From Oscillospiraceae bacterium (GTDB lineage: Bacteria > Bacillota > Clostridia > Oscillospirales > Oscillospiraceae), in the NCBI GenBank assembly GCA_015067565.1, contig SVMF01000002.1, positions 97,337 through 161,336 on the forward strand: a stretch of DNA of 64,000 bases, read 5' to 3'. The notes under the pieces were generated by a model that was given only the letters and a program-made list of their open reading frames with translations, was not told the DNA's origin and made no database searches. This document shows, in pieces, positions 24,403-35,307 of this stretch (position 1 is the first letter of the stretch; every line of letters begins with the position of its first letter). Made by a program: the position numbers and the translations under genes.

Positions 24403-24412
<10 letters not shown>
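23192..24412 (-). CDS. hutI: Imidazolonepropionase
   Basis: 406-aa amidohydrolase that opens 4-imidazolone-5-propanoate to N-formimino-L-glutamate. Metal-binding HTHLVFGG (GLIDAHTHLVF, about residues 67-76), EAKSGYGLD, the metal-site histidine in KMHADEIDPIGG, SVEHLIAATDAG and the terminal Asp in SDFNPGSCPS are all present. The length is typical. It overlaps the hutU stop by 10 nt. The pathway position between HutU and FtcD agrees with gene order. Confidence 0.95.
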
Positions 24413-26403
<1,991 letters not shown>

Positions 26404-26426
26404 AAACATTCCTCCATATGATCAAG

Positions 26427-26460
26427 AAAGGCCGCAGCCGTTTTCCGCGCTGCGGCCTTT
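26427..26460 (-). terminator. Terminator/attenuator hairpin between hutH and hutU
   Basis: AAAGGCCGCAGC, 10-nt loop, GCTGCGGCCTTT. Read on the minus strand it follows hutH and ends in TTTCTTG. Only the ribosome site separates it from hutU, leaving no room for a promoter downstream, so hutU transcription must pass through it. Confidence 0.7.
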
Positions 26461-26586
26461 TGGTTTGTAACTGTTGTTGGGTTATGTAGGGCGGTTCATG
26501 ACCCGCCCGTCAGAGCTTTTCTGCAGCGCAGGGAAACTCTGCTTTTGCGTTTTTTGAAGTGGTACTGCGAGGCCTTGCCACAGAAT

Positions 26587-28116
26587 TCAGAGCAGCGGAC
26601 CGATGGTCGATTCGACGGCCTGCAGGAGGCTGCCATCGGCCAAAATCGCCTCACAGCGGTTGATATCGTCATACAGCGGTCGGTCGTTTCGCAGCGTCTT
26701 GCATACCTCACGGATGGCGCGGTATGCAGGCATCGTGCCCTTGCCGAGCTTCTTCTTGCCGCCCATCAGATCGATGGCTTGGCACACGCACATGAATTCC
26801 ATGGCCAGCACTCTGCGGACATTCTTCAAAATCTCCGAAGCCTTTCTGGCGGCGATGGTGCCCATCGAAACGTGATCCTCCTGACCTGCCGACGAGGGGA
26901 TGCTGTCGACGCTGGCCGGGTGGGCGAGCACCTTGTTCTCCGAAACCAGAGCGGCGGCGGAATACTGCACGATCATCATGCCGGAATTGAGGCCGCCGTT
27001 CTTGACCAAAAAGGCCGGGAAGCCGCCTAAATTCGGGTTGACCAGATGCTCCAGACGGCGCTCGGAGATGTTGGCAAGCTCGCTGAGTGCAATGCCCAGA
27101 AAATCAAAGGCGAGGGCCATCGGCTGACCGTGGAAATTGCCGGCGGAGATGGCCTCGTTCGTTTGCTCAAAGACGATGGGATTGTCGGTGACGGAATTGA
27201 TTTCAATTTCGACCTTTTTCGCCACATATTCCAGCGCATCACGGCTGGCACCGTGTACCTGCGGCACACAGCGCAGTGAATAATTGTCCTGCACACGCAC
27301 CTCGCCCTGCTGGGTCACGTTTCGGCTGCAAAACAGCATTTTGCGCAGATTTTCGGCGCTCATCTTCTGCCCGTCGTGGGGACGGAGCTCATGTACACGA
27401 GGATCGAGCGCGTCCTCGACACCGCGGTTGGCCTCAAAGCTCAGGGCGGCTGCGATGTCGGCAAGCTTCATCTGCGACAGCGCATCGTGTATGGCCAATG
27501 CGCCCACGGCGGTCATGGCCTGCGTGCCGTTGATGAGGGCAAGACCTTCCTTGGCCACGAGATCAAGCGTTTTGATACCGGCCATCTTCATGGCCTCAGC
27601 ACCGCTGAGTGTTTTGCCATCAAACCTTGCCTGCCCCAGACCGATCATTGGCAGGACCATGTGTGACAGCGGAGCCAGATCACCGCTGGCTCCGAGCGAG
27701 CCCTTCTGTGGCACGACGGGGGTCACACGCTTGTTGAGCATATTGATCAGGGTCTGCACGACCACCAACCGTGTACCGGAAAAGCCTTTGGCCAGATTGT
27801 TGATGCGAAGGAGCATCATACCGCGTACGACCTCGTCGGCAAACGGCTCACCTGCGCCAACGGCGTGGGTGATGATCAGATTCTTCTGCAAAAGCTTGCA
27901 CTCATCGTGCGAGATGGGGACATCGCTGAACTTGCCGAAACCGGTGGTGATACCGTAGACCACGGCCTCGTCCTCCACAAGACGATCGACGACTGCACGG
28001 GAGGCAATGATGCGCTCTCTGGCCTCGTCGCTCAGCTCCACGAAAGCGTTTTCCCGGCAGACCTTCGCAACCATTTGTAAGGACAGACTGTGTCCGGTAA
28101 TGATGATTTTTTCCAT
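26587..28116 (-). CDS. hutH: Histidine ammonia-lyase
   Basis: 509 aa; deaminates L-histidine to trans-urocanate, the first step of the pathway encoded downstream. The MIO prosthetic group tripeptide is A143-S144-G145 in GSLGASGDLAPLSH, and the catalytic tyrosine is Y54 in VYGITTGFG. QDNYSLRCVPQVHG, SVTDNPIVF and FHGQPMALAFDFLG are also typical. The length matches Pseudomonas HutH. The ribosome site GGAAAGAAG is weak. It is the promoter-proximal gene of the hut cluster and is separated from hutU by about 180 nt containing a hairpin and a small palindrome (GGGCGG...CCGCCC, 26489-26508). Confidence 0.96.
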   Translation of the reverse strand: MEKIIITGHSLSLQMVAKVCRENAFVELSDEARERIIASRAVVDRLVEDEAVVYGITTGFGKFSDVPISHDECKLLQKNLIITHAVGAGEPFADEVVRGMMLLRINNLAKGFSGTRLVVVQTLINMLNKRVTPVVPQKGSLGASGDLAPLSHMVLPMIGLGQARFDGKTLSGAEAMKMAGIKTLDLVAKEGLALINGTQAMTAVGALAIHDALSQMKLADIAAALSFEANRGVEDALDPRVHELRPHDGQKMSAENLRKMLFCSRNVTQQGEVRVQDNYSLRCVPQVHGASRDALEYVAKKVEIEINSVTDNPIVFEQTNEAISAGNFHGQPMALAFDFLGIALSELANISERRLEHLVNPNLGGFPAFLVKNGGLNSGMMIVQYSAAALVSENKVLAHPASVDSIPSSAGQEDHVSMGTIAARKASEILKNVRRVLAMEFMCVCQAIDLMGGKKKLGKGTMPAYRAIREVCKTLRNDRPLYDDINRCEAILADGSLLQAVESTIGPLL

Positions 28117-28146
28117 AACTCAAGCTTCTTTCCTATGGTTCATTTT

Positions 28147-28175
28147 ATTGTATACCATTTTGAACAAAAAAACAA
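28147..28175 (-). promoter_or_regulatory. Promoter for hutH
   Basis: Minus strand TTGTTT (28170-28175), 17-nt spacer, TACAAT (28147-28152); an overlapping TATACA is also present. Confidence 0.5.
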
Positions 28176-28181
28176 GCTATA

Positions 28182-28210
28182 TTGCGTTTTTTTCAAATTT
28201 ATAGTATAAT
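28182..28210 (+). promoter_or_regulatory. Promoter for rarA
   Basis: TTGCGT (28182-28187), 17-nt spacer, TATAAT (28205-28210), 23 nt before ATG 28233; divergent from the hutH promoter. Confidence 0.65.
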
Positions 28211-28232
28211 GGGTACGGAAGGAGGCGGTAGA

Positions 28233-29492
28233 ATGTACCAGCCGTTGGCAGATGAGCTTCGTCCGAGAAGCCTGGACGAGGTTTTTGGGCAGGAGGAGAT
28301 CCTCGGCCCGGGCAAAATGCTGCGCAGAATGATCGAATCGGGACGTGTGCCGAACCTGATCTTCTATGGCCCGAGCGGCACGGGAAAGACCACGGTGGCC
28401 AATATCATTGCCGAGGCCACACAGCGCAAGCTCTTTAAACTGAATGCAACCACCGCCTCGACCTCGGATATCAAGGACATTGTTTCGCAGCTCGACACCT
28501 TCATGGCGCCGAACGGGGTGCTTTTGTACCTTGACGAGATCCAGTCGTTCAACAAGCGCCAGCAGCAGTCGCTTCTGGAGCATATCGAAAACGGCAAGAT
28601 CACCCTCATTGCCTCTACGACGGAAAATCCGTATTTTTATGTATTTAACGCCATTTTGAGCCGCTCAACGGTCTTTGAATTCAAACCCATCACGCCCGAG
28701 GCGGCTATGAAGGCCGTGTGCCGTGCGGTCGACTACATGACCGAGAAAACCGGCCTGAGCGTCACTGCGCAGGAGGGAGCGCTCGAACACATCTCCATGG
28801 CCTGCGGCGGTGACATCCGCAAGGCACTCAATGCTGTCGAGGCGATCTTCATTGCGGCCAAGACCGGCGACACCGAGCTTGCCATCACGCTCGACGATGC
28901 CAAGGCCGTCACCCAACGCTCGGCCATGCGCTATGACCGCGGCGGCGACAATCAGTACGACTGTCTGTCTGCGCTGATGAAGTCCATCCGTGGCTCCGAT
29001 CCCGATGCGGCGATCCACTATTTGGCACGCTTTCTGGAGGTCGGCGACCTGCCCTCGTGTTGTCGCAGGATCCTTTGCTCGGCTTGCGAGGATATTGCGT
29101 TGGCCTATCCCATGGCCATTCCTATTGTCAAGGCCTGCGTGGATTCTGCCCTGCAGCTCGGAATGCCGGAGGCACGGCTGCCGCTGTCCGATGCGGTCAT
29201 CCTGCTGGCCACGGCGCCGAAGTCGAATTCGGCCTACACCGCCATTGCCCGTGCCATTTCCGATGTGCAGGCCGGTAAGGTTGGCCCCTTCCCGAGGGAG
29301 CTGCAGAATGTCCATGCCGACAGCGCAGGTCAGGAGCGTGAGCAGGGCTATCTGTATCCGCACGACTACCCGAACCATTGGGTGCGCCAGCAGTATCTGC
29401 CCGACAATCTGGTCGGGACGGTCTATTACGAATACGGCGAAAATAAGACCGAGCAGGCTGCCAAGCGTTACTGGGATGAGATCAAGGGGTGA
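28233..29492 (+). CDS. rarA: Replication-associated recombination protein RarA (MgsA)
   Basis: 419-aa AAA+ ATPase of the RarA/WRNIP1 family, acting at stalled replication forks. LADELRPRSLDEVFGQEEILG opens the protein, followed by Walker A YGPSGTGKTT, Walker B LLYLDEIQSFNKRQQ, sensor 1 LIASTTENPYF and the C-terminal tetramerisation region with EPEGYxYPHDYP-like text (EQGYLYPHDYPNHWV). GGAGG (28221-28225) supports ATG 28233; the open frame upstream lies in the promoter. Confidence 0.95.
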   Translation: MYQPLADELRPRSLDEVFGQEEILGPGKMLRRMIESGRVPNLIFYGPSGTGKTTVANIIAEATQRKLFKLNATTASTSDIKDIVSQLDTFMAPNGVLLYLDEIQSFNKRQQQSLLEHIENGKITLIASTTENPYFYVFNAILSRSTVFEFKPITPEAAMKAVCRAVDYMTEKTGLSVTAQEGALEHISMACGGDIRKALNAVEAIFIAAKTGDTELAITLDDAKAVTQRSAMRYDRGGDNQYDCLSALMKSIRGSDPDAAIHYLARFLEVGDLPSCCRRILCSACEDIALAYPMAIPIVKACVDSALQLGMPEARLPLSDAVILLATAPKSNSAYTAIARAISDVQAGKVGPFPRELQNVHADSAGQEREQGYLYPHDYPNHWVRQQYLPDNLVGTVYYEYGENKTEQAAKRYWDEIKG

Positions 29493-29495
29493 AGT

Positions 29496-29696
29496 ATGGA
29501 CATCAAGGTAAATGATATTCTGGTGATGAAAAAGCCGCATCCGTGCGGCAGCAAGGAGTGGCTGGTGCTGCGTATCGGCGCGGATTTCAAGCTGCGCTGC
29601 CTTGGCTGCTCGCATGAGGTCATGCAGCCCCGCTTCAAGGCAGAGAAAAATATCCGCTCGGTGAAGCGATTGCTCGACGAAAATAGCTCAAAATAG
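29496..29696 (+). CDS. DUF951 family protein
   Basis: 66-aa Firmicutes-conserved protein of unknown function. The pattern VKKPHPCGS (here VMKKPHPCGSKEW), IGADFKLRCLGCSHEVMQPR and the terminal KNIRSVKRL are the family hallmark; three cysteines (C in PHPCG and CLGC) could bind metal. It follows rarA by 3 nt with AAGGGGTGAAG as ribosome site, so it is co-transcribed. In many genomes DUF951 genes lie near chromosome-segregation or DNA-metabolism genes. Confidence 0.9.
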   Translation: MDIKVNDILVMKKPHPCGSKEWLVLRIGADFKLRCLGCSHEVMQPRFKAEKNIRSVKRLLDENSSK

Positions 29697-29760
29697 TCCG
29701 AAAACACGGACGGGAAATGGAATTTCCATATAAAACCGAACCGAAAAATACAGAAAATAC

Positions 29761-29806
29761 AAAAAACAGGTAGCCATTCCGATTGGAAATTGCGACCTGT
29801 TTTTTT
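29761..29806 (+). terminator. Rho-independent terminator after DUF951
   Basis: AAAAAACAGGT pairs with ACCTGTTTTTT around an imperfect inner stem, and a T-run ends it. It isolates the spoIIGA-sigE unit. Confidence 0.8.
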
Positions 29807-29836
29807 GTGCTTGTTTGGTAAGCTTTGTCCGAGGTG

Positions 29837-30673
29837 ATGAGCTTGACGGTCTATGTCGATGCGGTGCTGGCACTCAATTTTTGCGTCAATTATCTGCTTT
29901 TGCGCGCGACGGCCCGTCTGGGCGCAAGTGCGCTCGGTGCAAAACGCTGCGCGGTGGCAGCTCTCCTTGGGGCGGCTTATGCCGTGGCAGTCTATTTGCC
30001 GCATTGTGCATGGCTGCAGGTGCCTGCCATGCGCCTGCTCGTGGCAGGACTGATGCTGCTGTGTGCCTTCGGCGGCAGACGCTCGACGTTGCGGCTCGGC
30101 GCGGTGTTCGCAGCGCTTTCACTGGTGCTGTGCGGTGCGATCTACGCTGTGCAAAGCCTTGGTGCAGGACCTGTGGCCGCACAGGGCGGCCTGCTGTTTC
30201 CGGTTAGCTTTGCAAGCGTTCTGCTCACAGCATTTGCTGTACATCTGGCCTGCAGGCTGTTTTTGCCGCGTCTGACCCACGCAAACGGCAGCGTCATCCG
30301 TCTGCAGGTGCGCATCAAGGAGCGCAGCACTTGCCTTTCGGCTCTGCGCGACAGCGGAAACACCTTGTGCGATCCGGTCAGCGGAAAGCGTGTTCTGACA
30401 GCGCACTGGACGGTGGCAGAGCGGCTTCTTCCGTTGCGTCTGGAAGCAGGGGATTTCCAGGACCCGACCCATCTTGCTCTGCGGCTGAAAACTTATGCCC
30501 CAAGACTGATTCCGTATCGGGCGGTCGGAGTCCAAAACGGCCTGCTCCTCGCCCTTCCGTGCATCATCTGTCATCGGGAGCATCGGGAAAACGGCCTGAT
30601 CGCCTTTTCGCCCACGCCTGTGTCTGACGGGGGCGCATATGAAGCTTTGACCGGAGGTATGATCTATGTGTAA
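29837..30673 (+). CDS. spoIIGA: Sigma-E processing peptidase SpoIIGA
   Basis: About 278-aa membrane aspartic protease that cleaves pro-sigma-E at the septum during sporulation. Five hydrophobic segments occupy the first about 150 residues ([20 protein letters not shown] at the start). The cytoplasmic half contains the catalytic-Asp motif [12 protein letters not shown], equivalent to the DTGN/DSGN of the family. ATG 29837 sits only 2 nt from GAGG, whereas TTG 29843 would give family-like [13 protein letters not shown] with better spacing, so the true start may be TTG. It overlaps sigE by 8 nt. Confidence 0.9.
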   Translation: MSLTVYVDAVLALNFCVNYLLLRATARLGASALGAKRCAVAALLGAAYAVAVYLPHCAWLQVPAMRLLVAGLMLLCAFGGRRSTLRLGAVFAALSLVLCGAIYAVQSLGAGPVAAQGGLLFPVSFASVLLTAFAVHLACRLFLPRLTHANGSVIRLQVRIKERSTCLSALRDSGNTLCDPVSGKRVLTAHWTVAERLLPLRLEAGDFQDPTHLALRLKTYAPRLIPYRAVGVQNGLLLALPCIICHREHRENGLIAFSPTPVSDGGAYEALTGGMIYV

Positions 30674-31364
30674 GACACTGGAGCGACTGCTCCGCTTTTT
30701 GTTTCCAAGCTCCAAAATCATGTATATCGGTGGCAGCGACATCCTTCCGCCACCGTTGTCCGCGCCTGAGGAGCAGCGGCTTCTGACCTTAGCCGCTGAG
30801 GGCGATGAGGCCGCCAAGCAGCTCCTTATCGAGCGCAATTTGCGCCTTGTGGTCTATATTTCAAGGCGGTTTGAAAACACGGGAATCTGCATCGAAGATC
30901 TGATCTCCATCGGCACCATCGGCCTCATTAAGGGCATCAGCACCTTCAAGACCGACCGCAACATCAAGCTTGCGACCTACTGCTCCCGATGCATCGAAAA
31001 CGAGATTCTCATGCACATCCGAAAAATATCCGCGCAAAAGACGGAGGTTTCGCTGGACGAACCGATCAACACGGACTGGGACGGCAACGAGCTGCTTTTG
31101 GCGGATATTCTGGGTACGGAGGGCGATACGGTTATGCGCCCCCTGGAGGAGGATGTGGAGCACGAGCTGCTGCGGCAGGCGCTCTCCCGTCTGCCCGAGC
31201 GCGATCGGTATATCATTTCGCTGCGTTTTGGCCTGAGTGGCCAGACGGAGAAGACGCAGAAGGAGGTGGCCGAGCTGCTGGGGATCTCACAGTCGTATAT
31301 CTCGCGGCTTGAAAAGCGTATCATGCAGCGTCTGCGCCGTGACCTCCTGCGCCAGGTATCGTGA
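30666..31364 (+). CDS. sigE: RNA polymerase sporulation sigma factor SigE (pro-form)
   Basis: 232-aa mother-cell sigma factor. The N-terminal about 27 residues ([24 protein letters not shown]) are the amphipathic pro-sequence removed by SpoIIGA, with the characteristic YIGGSDxLPPPL. Region 2 ([46 protein letters not shown]) and region 4 helix-turn-helix ([22 protein letters not shown]) are intact. The spoIIGA-sigE order and overlap match endospore formers. Confidence 0.96.
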   Translation: MCKTLERLLRFLFPSSKIMYIGGSDILPPPLSAPEEQRLLTLAAEGDEAAKQLLIERNLRLVVYISRRFENTGICIEDLISIGTIGLIKGISTFKTDRNIKLATYCSRCIENEILMHIRKISAQKTEVSLDEPINTDWDGNELLLADILGTEGDTVMRPLEEDVEHELLRQALSRLPERDRYIISLRFGLSGQTEKTQKEVAELLGISQSYISRLEKRIMQRLRRDLLRQVS

Positions 31365-31400
31365 GGGAAGAGACATGGCGTACTCACGCGAGCGCCATCC

Positions 31401-31583
31401 TATCCCACCCGTAGGGGAGGGGCATACCCCTCCCGCGTGCAGGAGCTACCGAAATGCCGCAAATTCGGCAGTTTCCGCTGTCTGCTGCTTCGCAGACGGT
31501 CGAGTCATGACTCGACCCTACAAAGGTGCCCAGCACAACATAAATCGGAATCTGCCCCTTTTGCGGTTTACATAACTTTGTTC
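31401..31583. repeat. Dispersed intergenic repeat (ACCATAATA family), copy 2
   Basis: Starts TATCCCACCCGTAGGGGAGG, includes the palindrome GGGGAGGGGCATACCCCTCC, a TCGAGTCATGACTCGA palindrome at about 31500-31515 and AAGGTGCCCAGCACAACATA, and ends GGTTTACATAACTTTG. It is tandemly followed by copy 3 about 70 nt later. The 31365-31885 gap holds no gene. Confidence 0.75.
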
Positions 31584-31651
31584 ATATCAATGATATCCTA
31601 TAACTCGTTTGCCGTCACGCCCTCCCGAGCGCACCCTCGCAGGTGTCACCG

Positions 31652-31867
31652 TATCCCATCCGTAGGGGAGGGGCATGCCCCTCCCGTGTGCAGGAACTGC
31701 CGAAATGTTACAAATTCAGCAGCTTCCGTAGTCTGGTCGCAAATTCGGCAGCTTCCGCTGTCTGCTGCTCGCAGACGGTCGAGTCATGACTCGACCCTAC
31801 AAAGGTGCCCAGCACAACATAAATCGGAATCTGCCCCTTGCAGTTTACATAATCTTATTATGGTAAA
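31652..31867. repeat. Dispersed intergenic repeat (ACCATAATA family), copy 3
   Basis: Direct repeat of copy 2 with the same palindromes, ending in the full AGTTTACATAATCTTATTAT and GGTAAAT terminus. It carries a short extra internal duplication (AAATTCRGCAGCTTCCG at about 31709 and 31741). Confidence 0.75.
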
Positions 31868-31885
31868 TTACTGTTTGTAAAAAAA

Positions 31886-31919
31886 GCCAATCGTCAAAAA
31901 ATGCATTTTGACGATTGGC
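31886..31919 (-). terminator. Terminator for fba (TCGCCAA family, copy 4)
   Basis: GCCAATCGTCAAAA, 6-nt loop, TTTTGACGATTGGC, with a run of A on the plus strand (31879-31885) giving the U-run on the minus strand. Confidence 0.85.
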
Positions 31920-31926
31920 GAATTTT

Positions 31927-32865
31927 TTAGAACTTGCCGTCGCAGCCGAGGACGTTGATCAGCTTATGCTTGACCATTTCCTTGATGCTTGCACGAGCGG
32001 GCTTGAGGTACTGACGCGGATCGAAATGATCCGGATGCTCTGCAAAATACTTGCGGACAACACCGGTCATGGCCAGACGCAGGTCAGAGTCGATGTTGAT
32101 CTTGCAAACTGCCATGCGGGCAGCCTCACGCAGCTGATCCTCGGGAACGCCGATGGCGCCGGGCATTGCGCCGCCGTAGGTGTTGATCATCTCAACAAAC
32201 TCCTGCGGAACGGAGGAAGAGCCGTGCAGAACGATGGGGAAACCGGGCAGGCGCTTTGCCACATCCTTGAGGATGTCGAAGCGGAGCTGGGGCTTGGTGC
32301 CGGGCTTGAACTTATATGCGCCGTGGCTGGTGCCGATGGCGATGGCCAGGGAGTCGCAGCCGGTACGGGCGACAAATTCCTCGACCTCTTCGGGACGGGT
32401 GTAGGAAGAGTCCTCAGCACTGACGTTGACCTCATCCTCGATGCCGGCCAGGGTGCCGAGCTCAGCTTCGACCACGACACCGTGGTCATGTGCGTACTCG
32501 ACAACGCGCTTTGCCAGCTTGACGTTCTCCTCGAACGGCAGGCTGGAGCCGTCGATCATGACGGAGGTGAAGCCGCCGTCGATGCAGCTCTTACAGGTCT
32601 CAAAATCGGGACCGTGGTCCAAATGCAGGGCGATGGGCAGCTCGGGATTTTCGATGACTGCGGCCTCGACCAGCTTCTTCAGGTAGGTGTGGTTGGCATA
32701 TGCACGGGCACCCTTGGAAACCTGGAGAATGACGGGAGAACGGGTTTCGGCACACGCTTCGGTGATGCCCTGCACGATCTCCATGTTGTTGACGTTGAAA
32801 GCGCCGATGGCATATCCGCCCTCGTAGGCCTTCTTAAACATTTCGGTTGTAGTTACCAGAGGCAT
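31927..32865 (-). CDS. fba: Class II fructose-1,6-bisphosphate aldolase
   Basis: 312-aa zinc aldolase cleaving fructose-1,6-bisphosphate to DHAP and glyceraldehyde-3-phosphate in glycolysis. The zinc-ligand segment PIALHLDHGPDFETC, the second signature EAELGTLAGIEDE, AIGTSHGAYKF, the LHGSSSVP phosphate loop and VCKINIDSDLRLAMT are intact. AAAGGAG lies 7 nt before ATG 32865. It is monocistronic, with its own promoter and terminator. Confidence 0.96.
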   Translation of the reverse strand: MPLVTTTEMFKKAYEGGYAIGAFNVNNMEIVQGITEACAETRSPVILQVSKGARAYANHTYLKKLVEAAVIENPELPIALHLDHGPDFETCKSCIDGGFTSVMIDGSSLPFEENVKLAKRVVEYAHDHGVVVEAELGTLAGIEDEVNVSAEDSSYTRPEEVEEFVARTGCDSLAIAIGTSHGAYKFKPGTKPQLRFDILKDVAKRLPGFPIVLHGSSSVPQEFVEMINTYGGAMPGAIGVPEDQLREAARMAVCKINIDSDLRLAMTGVVRKYFAEHPDHFDPRQYLKPARASIKEMVKHKLINVLGCDGKF

Positions 32866-32900
32866 AACAAATCTCCTTTTATTAAAAAATATCTGTCGGT

Positions 32901-32928
32901 ATTATATCACAAATCATTCAAAATGCAA
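32901..32928 (-). promoter_or_regulatory. Promoter for fba
   Basis: Minus strand TTGCAT (32923-32928), 16-nt spacer, TATAAT (32901-32906), overlapping the last codons of the upstream GNAT gene. Confidence 0.65.
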
Positions 32929-33532
32929 GCGTTTTCTTGTACCAGACCTCTTTTCTCTCCCCACGGGAGAAGCCGAGGCGGTCGTAAAGGCGCATGGCAG
33001 ACAGATTTTGCTCAGCGCAGAGCAGACGGATCGGTTGACCATCGCAGAGCCGAGCCAGGGCACATACACAATCTGCGCCGCGACCTTTTTGCAGCGCGGC
33101 CACGGAGCGGATGGTATTTCCACCGACCTGCCCTATACCGATGATTTCGCCATTATGTTTGATGATATATGGATTTTCAGGGGTTATGCAGTATTTTGCG
33201 GCAGGAATGGCTTTGAATTTCTCGTTATAAGTTTCTGCCCACCACGCAAATTCGCTCGTGGGAACGGCGATCGCATCCGTCTGAGGAAGGCTTGGTGCCT
33301 CGCGTTCGATGATGCTTGCGTAAAGCTCGAAGGCGCCAAAATCGGCATGGCCGCCAAAATAGACCTGATCGGCTCCGGCGGCGCGGCAAAAGCTCTCACA
33401 TTCTCTGATACACGCGGCTGCGTTGGTAAAAACACTGCGGATCAGCGCGAAGGCCTCCCCACGATAGGGAATCTGGCTCAAAATCAGCGTGGCGATACCG
33501 TCACAGCCGGTAAAGATCGGGATGTCTTTCAT
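32918..33532 (-). CDS. GNAT-family N-acetyltransferase
   Basis: 204 aa. The C-terminal half has the acetyl-CoA-binding region IGIGQVGGNTIRSVAALQKGRGADCVCAL and ENLSAMRLYDRLGF, a standard GNAT ending. The N-terminal half (about 100 residues, with ESFCRAAGADQVYFGGH) is not a recognised domain and resembles the two-lobed GNAT proteins of Firmicutes. GGAGGTGGGAGC precedes the ATG. It lies 29 nt after the ytvI-like gene on the same strand. The substrate is unknown. Confidence 0.8.
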   Translation of the reverse strand: MKDIPIFTGCDGIATLILSQIPYRGEAFALIRSVFTNAAACIRECESFCRAAGADQVYFGGHADFGAFELYASIIEREAPSLPQTDAIAVPTSEFAWWAETYNEKFKAIPAAKYCITPENPYIIKHNGEIIGIGQVGGNTIRSVAALQKGRGADCVCALARLCDGQPIRLLCAEQNLSAMRLYDRLGFSRGERKEVWYKKTLAF

Positions 33533-33561
33533 GCTCCCACCTCCGAGGTCATTATATTCGC

Positions 33562-34605
33562 TCAGGCGACTTTTGTCAAATCATAAAGCTGCTTTGCCAG
33601 CATTGCCCCGATCGGGAACAGAAGGAGCCCCCAGAATCCGAATAAATAGTAGCCTGAATATAGAGCGAATAAGGTCACAAGTGGAGAAATCCCGATTTGC
33701 TTACCCAAAAACCGTGGCTCCAGTGCCGCACGCAGGATGGAGGCCAGCGCGTAAATCGCCAGCAGACCGAAGCCGACGAGGCTGTTGCCGCGCAGGAGCA
33801 GGATCAGCGACCACGGGATCAGTACTGTGCCTGCGCCGAAGATCGGCAGGGCATCGATGAAGGCGATGAGGATCGAAAGGACGAACGCGTGGTTGCGTTT
33901 TAAGAAAAATAACCCGACCAAAACCACCAGAAATGTCACAAGGGAAAGACGGAGCTGCGCCTTGAAATAGCCGCGCAGCGTGCTCTTCAGGCGACCGACC
34001 ACGAGCTTTATTCGCGCAAGAAAGGCTTCAGGAAGGTGCTTTCGAACAAATGTGCGCAGTTTCGGCTCTTGAGAGGCGAAAAGATAGGCAGACAGGACCA
34101 TCGTCAGCAAAAACAGCAGCAGCTCCGGAATCCACGCGATCACCCTTGCTGCAAGGCCGATCAGCCACTGCGAGGCAGTGGTGAGGAAACCGCTGCTACC
34201 GTCGAAGAGGCGCCCGACCCAGTCCTCCGCTGCTGTTCCGAGGCTACCCGGCAGCTCCTGCGCCAACGCAGAGAGACTTTGCTGCAGATCTCCGAGCGGC
34301 TGCTCCAGAGAGACCAGAATGCCCGGAAGCTGCCTGCCCAGCTTGGCAAGCTGCGCAAGCAGCAGCCGTCCGCCCAGACACAGAAGCAGGATCAGCACCG
34401 TGGCAAACAGACTCAGACAGACGAAGGAAATCACACTGTAGGGCACTCGAATGTGCGCAGCAAGCCGTTTTGTCGCAGGTCGCGCCGCCGCAGAGAGCAG
34501 CCAGCCGCATAGAAACGGCAGACCGATCGGCAACAGCTTGGCCAGCAGATATACCCCAAGCGCACCTCCGAGCACAAAGGCTGCAGGTTTGTAGAGATTT
34601 TTCAT
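33562..34605 (-). CDS. AI-2E family / YtvI-like sporulation membrane protein
   Basis: 347-aa polytopic protein of the AI-2E transporter (UPF0118) family. Hydrophobic segments occur at about residues 10-35, 55-80, 150-175, 205-235, 238-260, 265-290 and 300-335. The family-typical LPIFGAGTVLIPWSLILL and GNSLVGFGLLAIYAL are present. Length and membership point to the YtvI subgroup that Bacillus expresses under sporulation control, in keeping with sigE nearby. The transport function is unproven. GGAAAGGAG precedes the ATG. Confidence 0.82.
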   Translation of the reverse strand: MKNLYKPAAFVLGGALGVYLLAKLLPIGLPFLCGWLLSAAARPATKRLAAHIRVPYSVISFVCLSLFATVLILLLCLGGRLLLAQLAKLGRQLPGILVSLEQPLGDLQQSLSALAQELPGSLGTAAEDWVGRLFDGSSGFLTTASQWLIGLAARVIAWIPELLLFLLTMVLSAYLFASQEPKLRTFVRKHLPEAFLARIKLVVGRLKSTLRGYFKAQLRLSLVTFLVVLVGLFFLKRNHAFVLSILIAFIDALPIFGAGTVLIPWSLILLLRGNSLVGFGLLAIYALASILRAALEPRFLGKQIGISPLVTLFALYSGYYLFGFWGLLLFPIGAMLAKQLYDLTKVA

Positions 34606-34622
34606 GGTACTCCTTTCCTGAC

Positions 34623-34651
34623 TTGCATTCCGGTCGATGCTGTGTTACAAT
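34623..34651 (+). promoter_or_regulatory. Promoter for the ACT-domain gene
   Basis: TTGCAT (34623-34628), 17-nt spacer, TACAAT (34646-34651). Confidence 0.65.
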
Positions 34652-34691
34652 GTGTTTGACTGAAGAACAAATGTTTACCGGAGGAATCAAA

Positions 34692-35123
34692 ATGGCAAAT
34701 ATGCCCAAGTATTTTATCGTCGAAGCGCAGGCGCTTCCGGAGGTATTTCTGAAGGTTGCGGAGGCTAAGTGGCTTCTGGACACGGGCGAGGCTGCTACCG
34801 TCAACGAGGCGACTAAGGCTACGGGCATCAGCCGCAGCGCGTTTTACAAATACCGCGACAGCATCACACCGTTTCAAAACCTGCTGGCAGGACGCATCTT
34901 GACCTTCCATTTGCTTTTGCGGGATGTAACGGGCCTGCTTTCGTCCATACTGTCTATTTTTGCCAATTTGGGAGCAAATATACTGACGATCAATCAAACC
35001 AGCCCGACCAACGGCTTGGCCTTGGTGACGGTCTCGGCGGAAACGGAGCAAAACGCAGAGCTGCTTTTGCGTCAGCTGCGCACCATTGAGGGCGTATTAA
35101 AGGCAGAGATTCTTGCCGGCTGA
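34692..35123 (+). CDS. ACT domain-containing protein, UPF0735/PheB family
   Basis: 143 aa. Residues about 1-65 hold a helix-turn-helix-like segment (ATVNEATKATGISRSAFYKY) and residues 70-143 an ACT domain (HLLLRDVTGLLSSILSIFANLGANILTINQ), which commonly senses amino acids. Length and architecture match PheB/UPF0735 proteins, often linked to homoserine or aromatic amino acid metabolism. GGAGG (34680-34684) supports ATG 34692. It has its own promoter. It is likely a small regulator; target genes are unknown. Confidence 0.88.
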   Translation: MANMPKYFIVEAQALPEVFLKVAEAKWLLDTGEAATVNEATKATGISRSAFYKYRDSITPFQNLLAGRILTFHLLLRDVTGLLSSILSIFANLGANILTINQTSPTNGLALVTVSAETEQNAELLLRQLRTIEGVLKAEILAG

Positions 35124-35231
35124 GGTCCCACAAAAAGGTGGAAAGAAAAGTATGATACAACATTTCTTGCGGCTACTCGCTGTAGGCAGCCTGATATTGT
35201 TTGATCAGAAATCAAGATAAGTTATTCGAAT

Positions 35232-35278
35232 AAAAATCGCCAACCGTCAAAAATGCATTTTGACGATTGGCGATTTTT
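35232..35278. terminator. Terminator palindrome (TCGCCAA family, copy 5)
   Basis: AAAAATCGCCAACCGTCAAAA and its near-complement around TGCA, followed by TTTTTTG. It lies 109 nt after the ACT gene stop. Confidence 0.85.
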
Positions 35279-35307
35279 TGACACTCTGTAGAAGCTCTGA
35301 TACTAAT

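Noticed and set aside
31401..31867. Possible CRISPR-like array
   Set aside because: Only two long (about 180-215 nt) direct copies, no short regular repeats or unique spacers, no cas genes.
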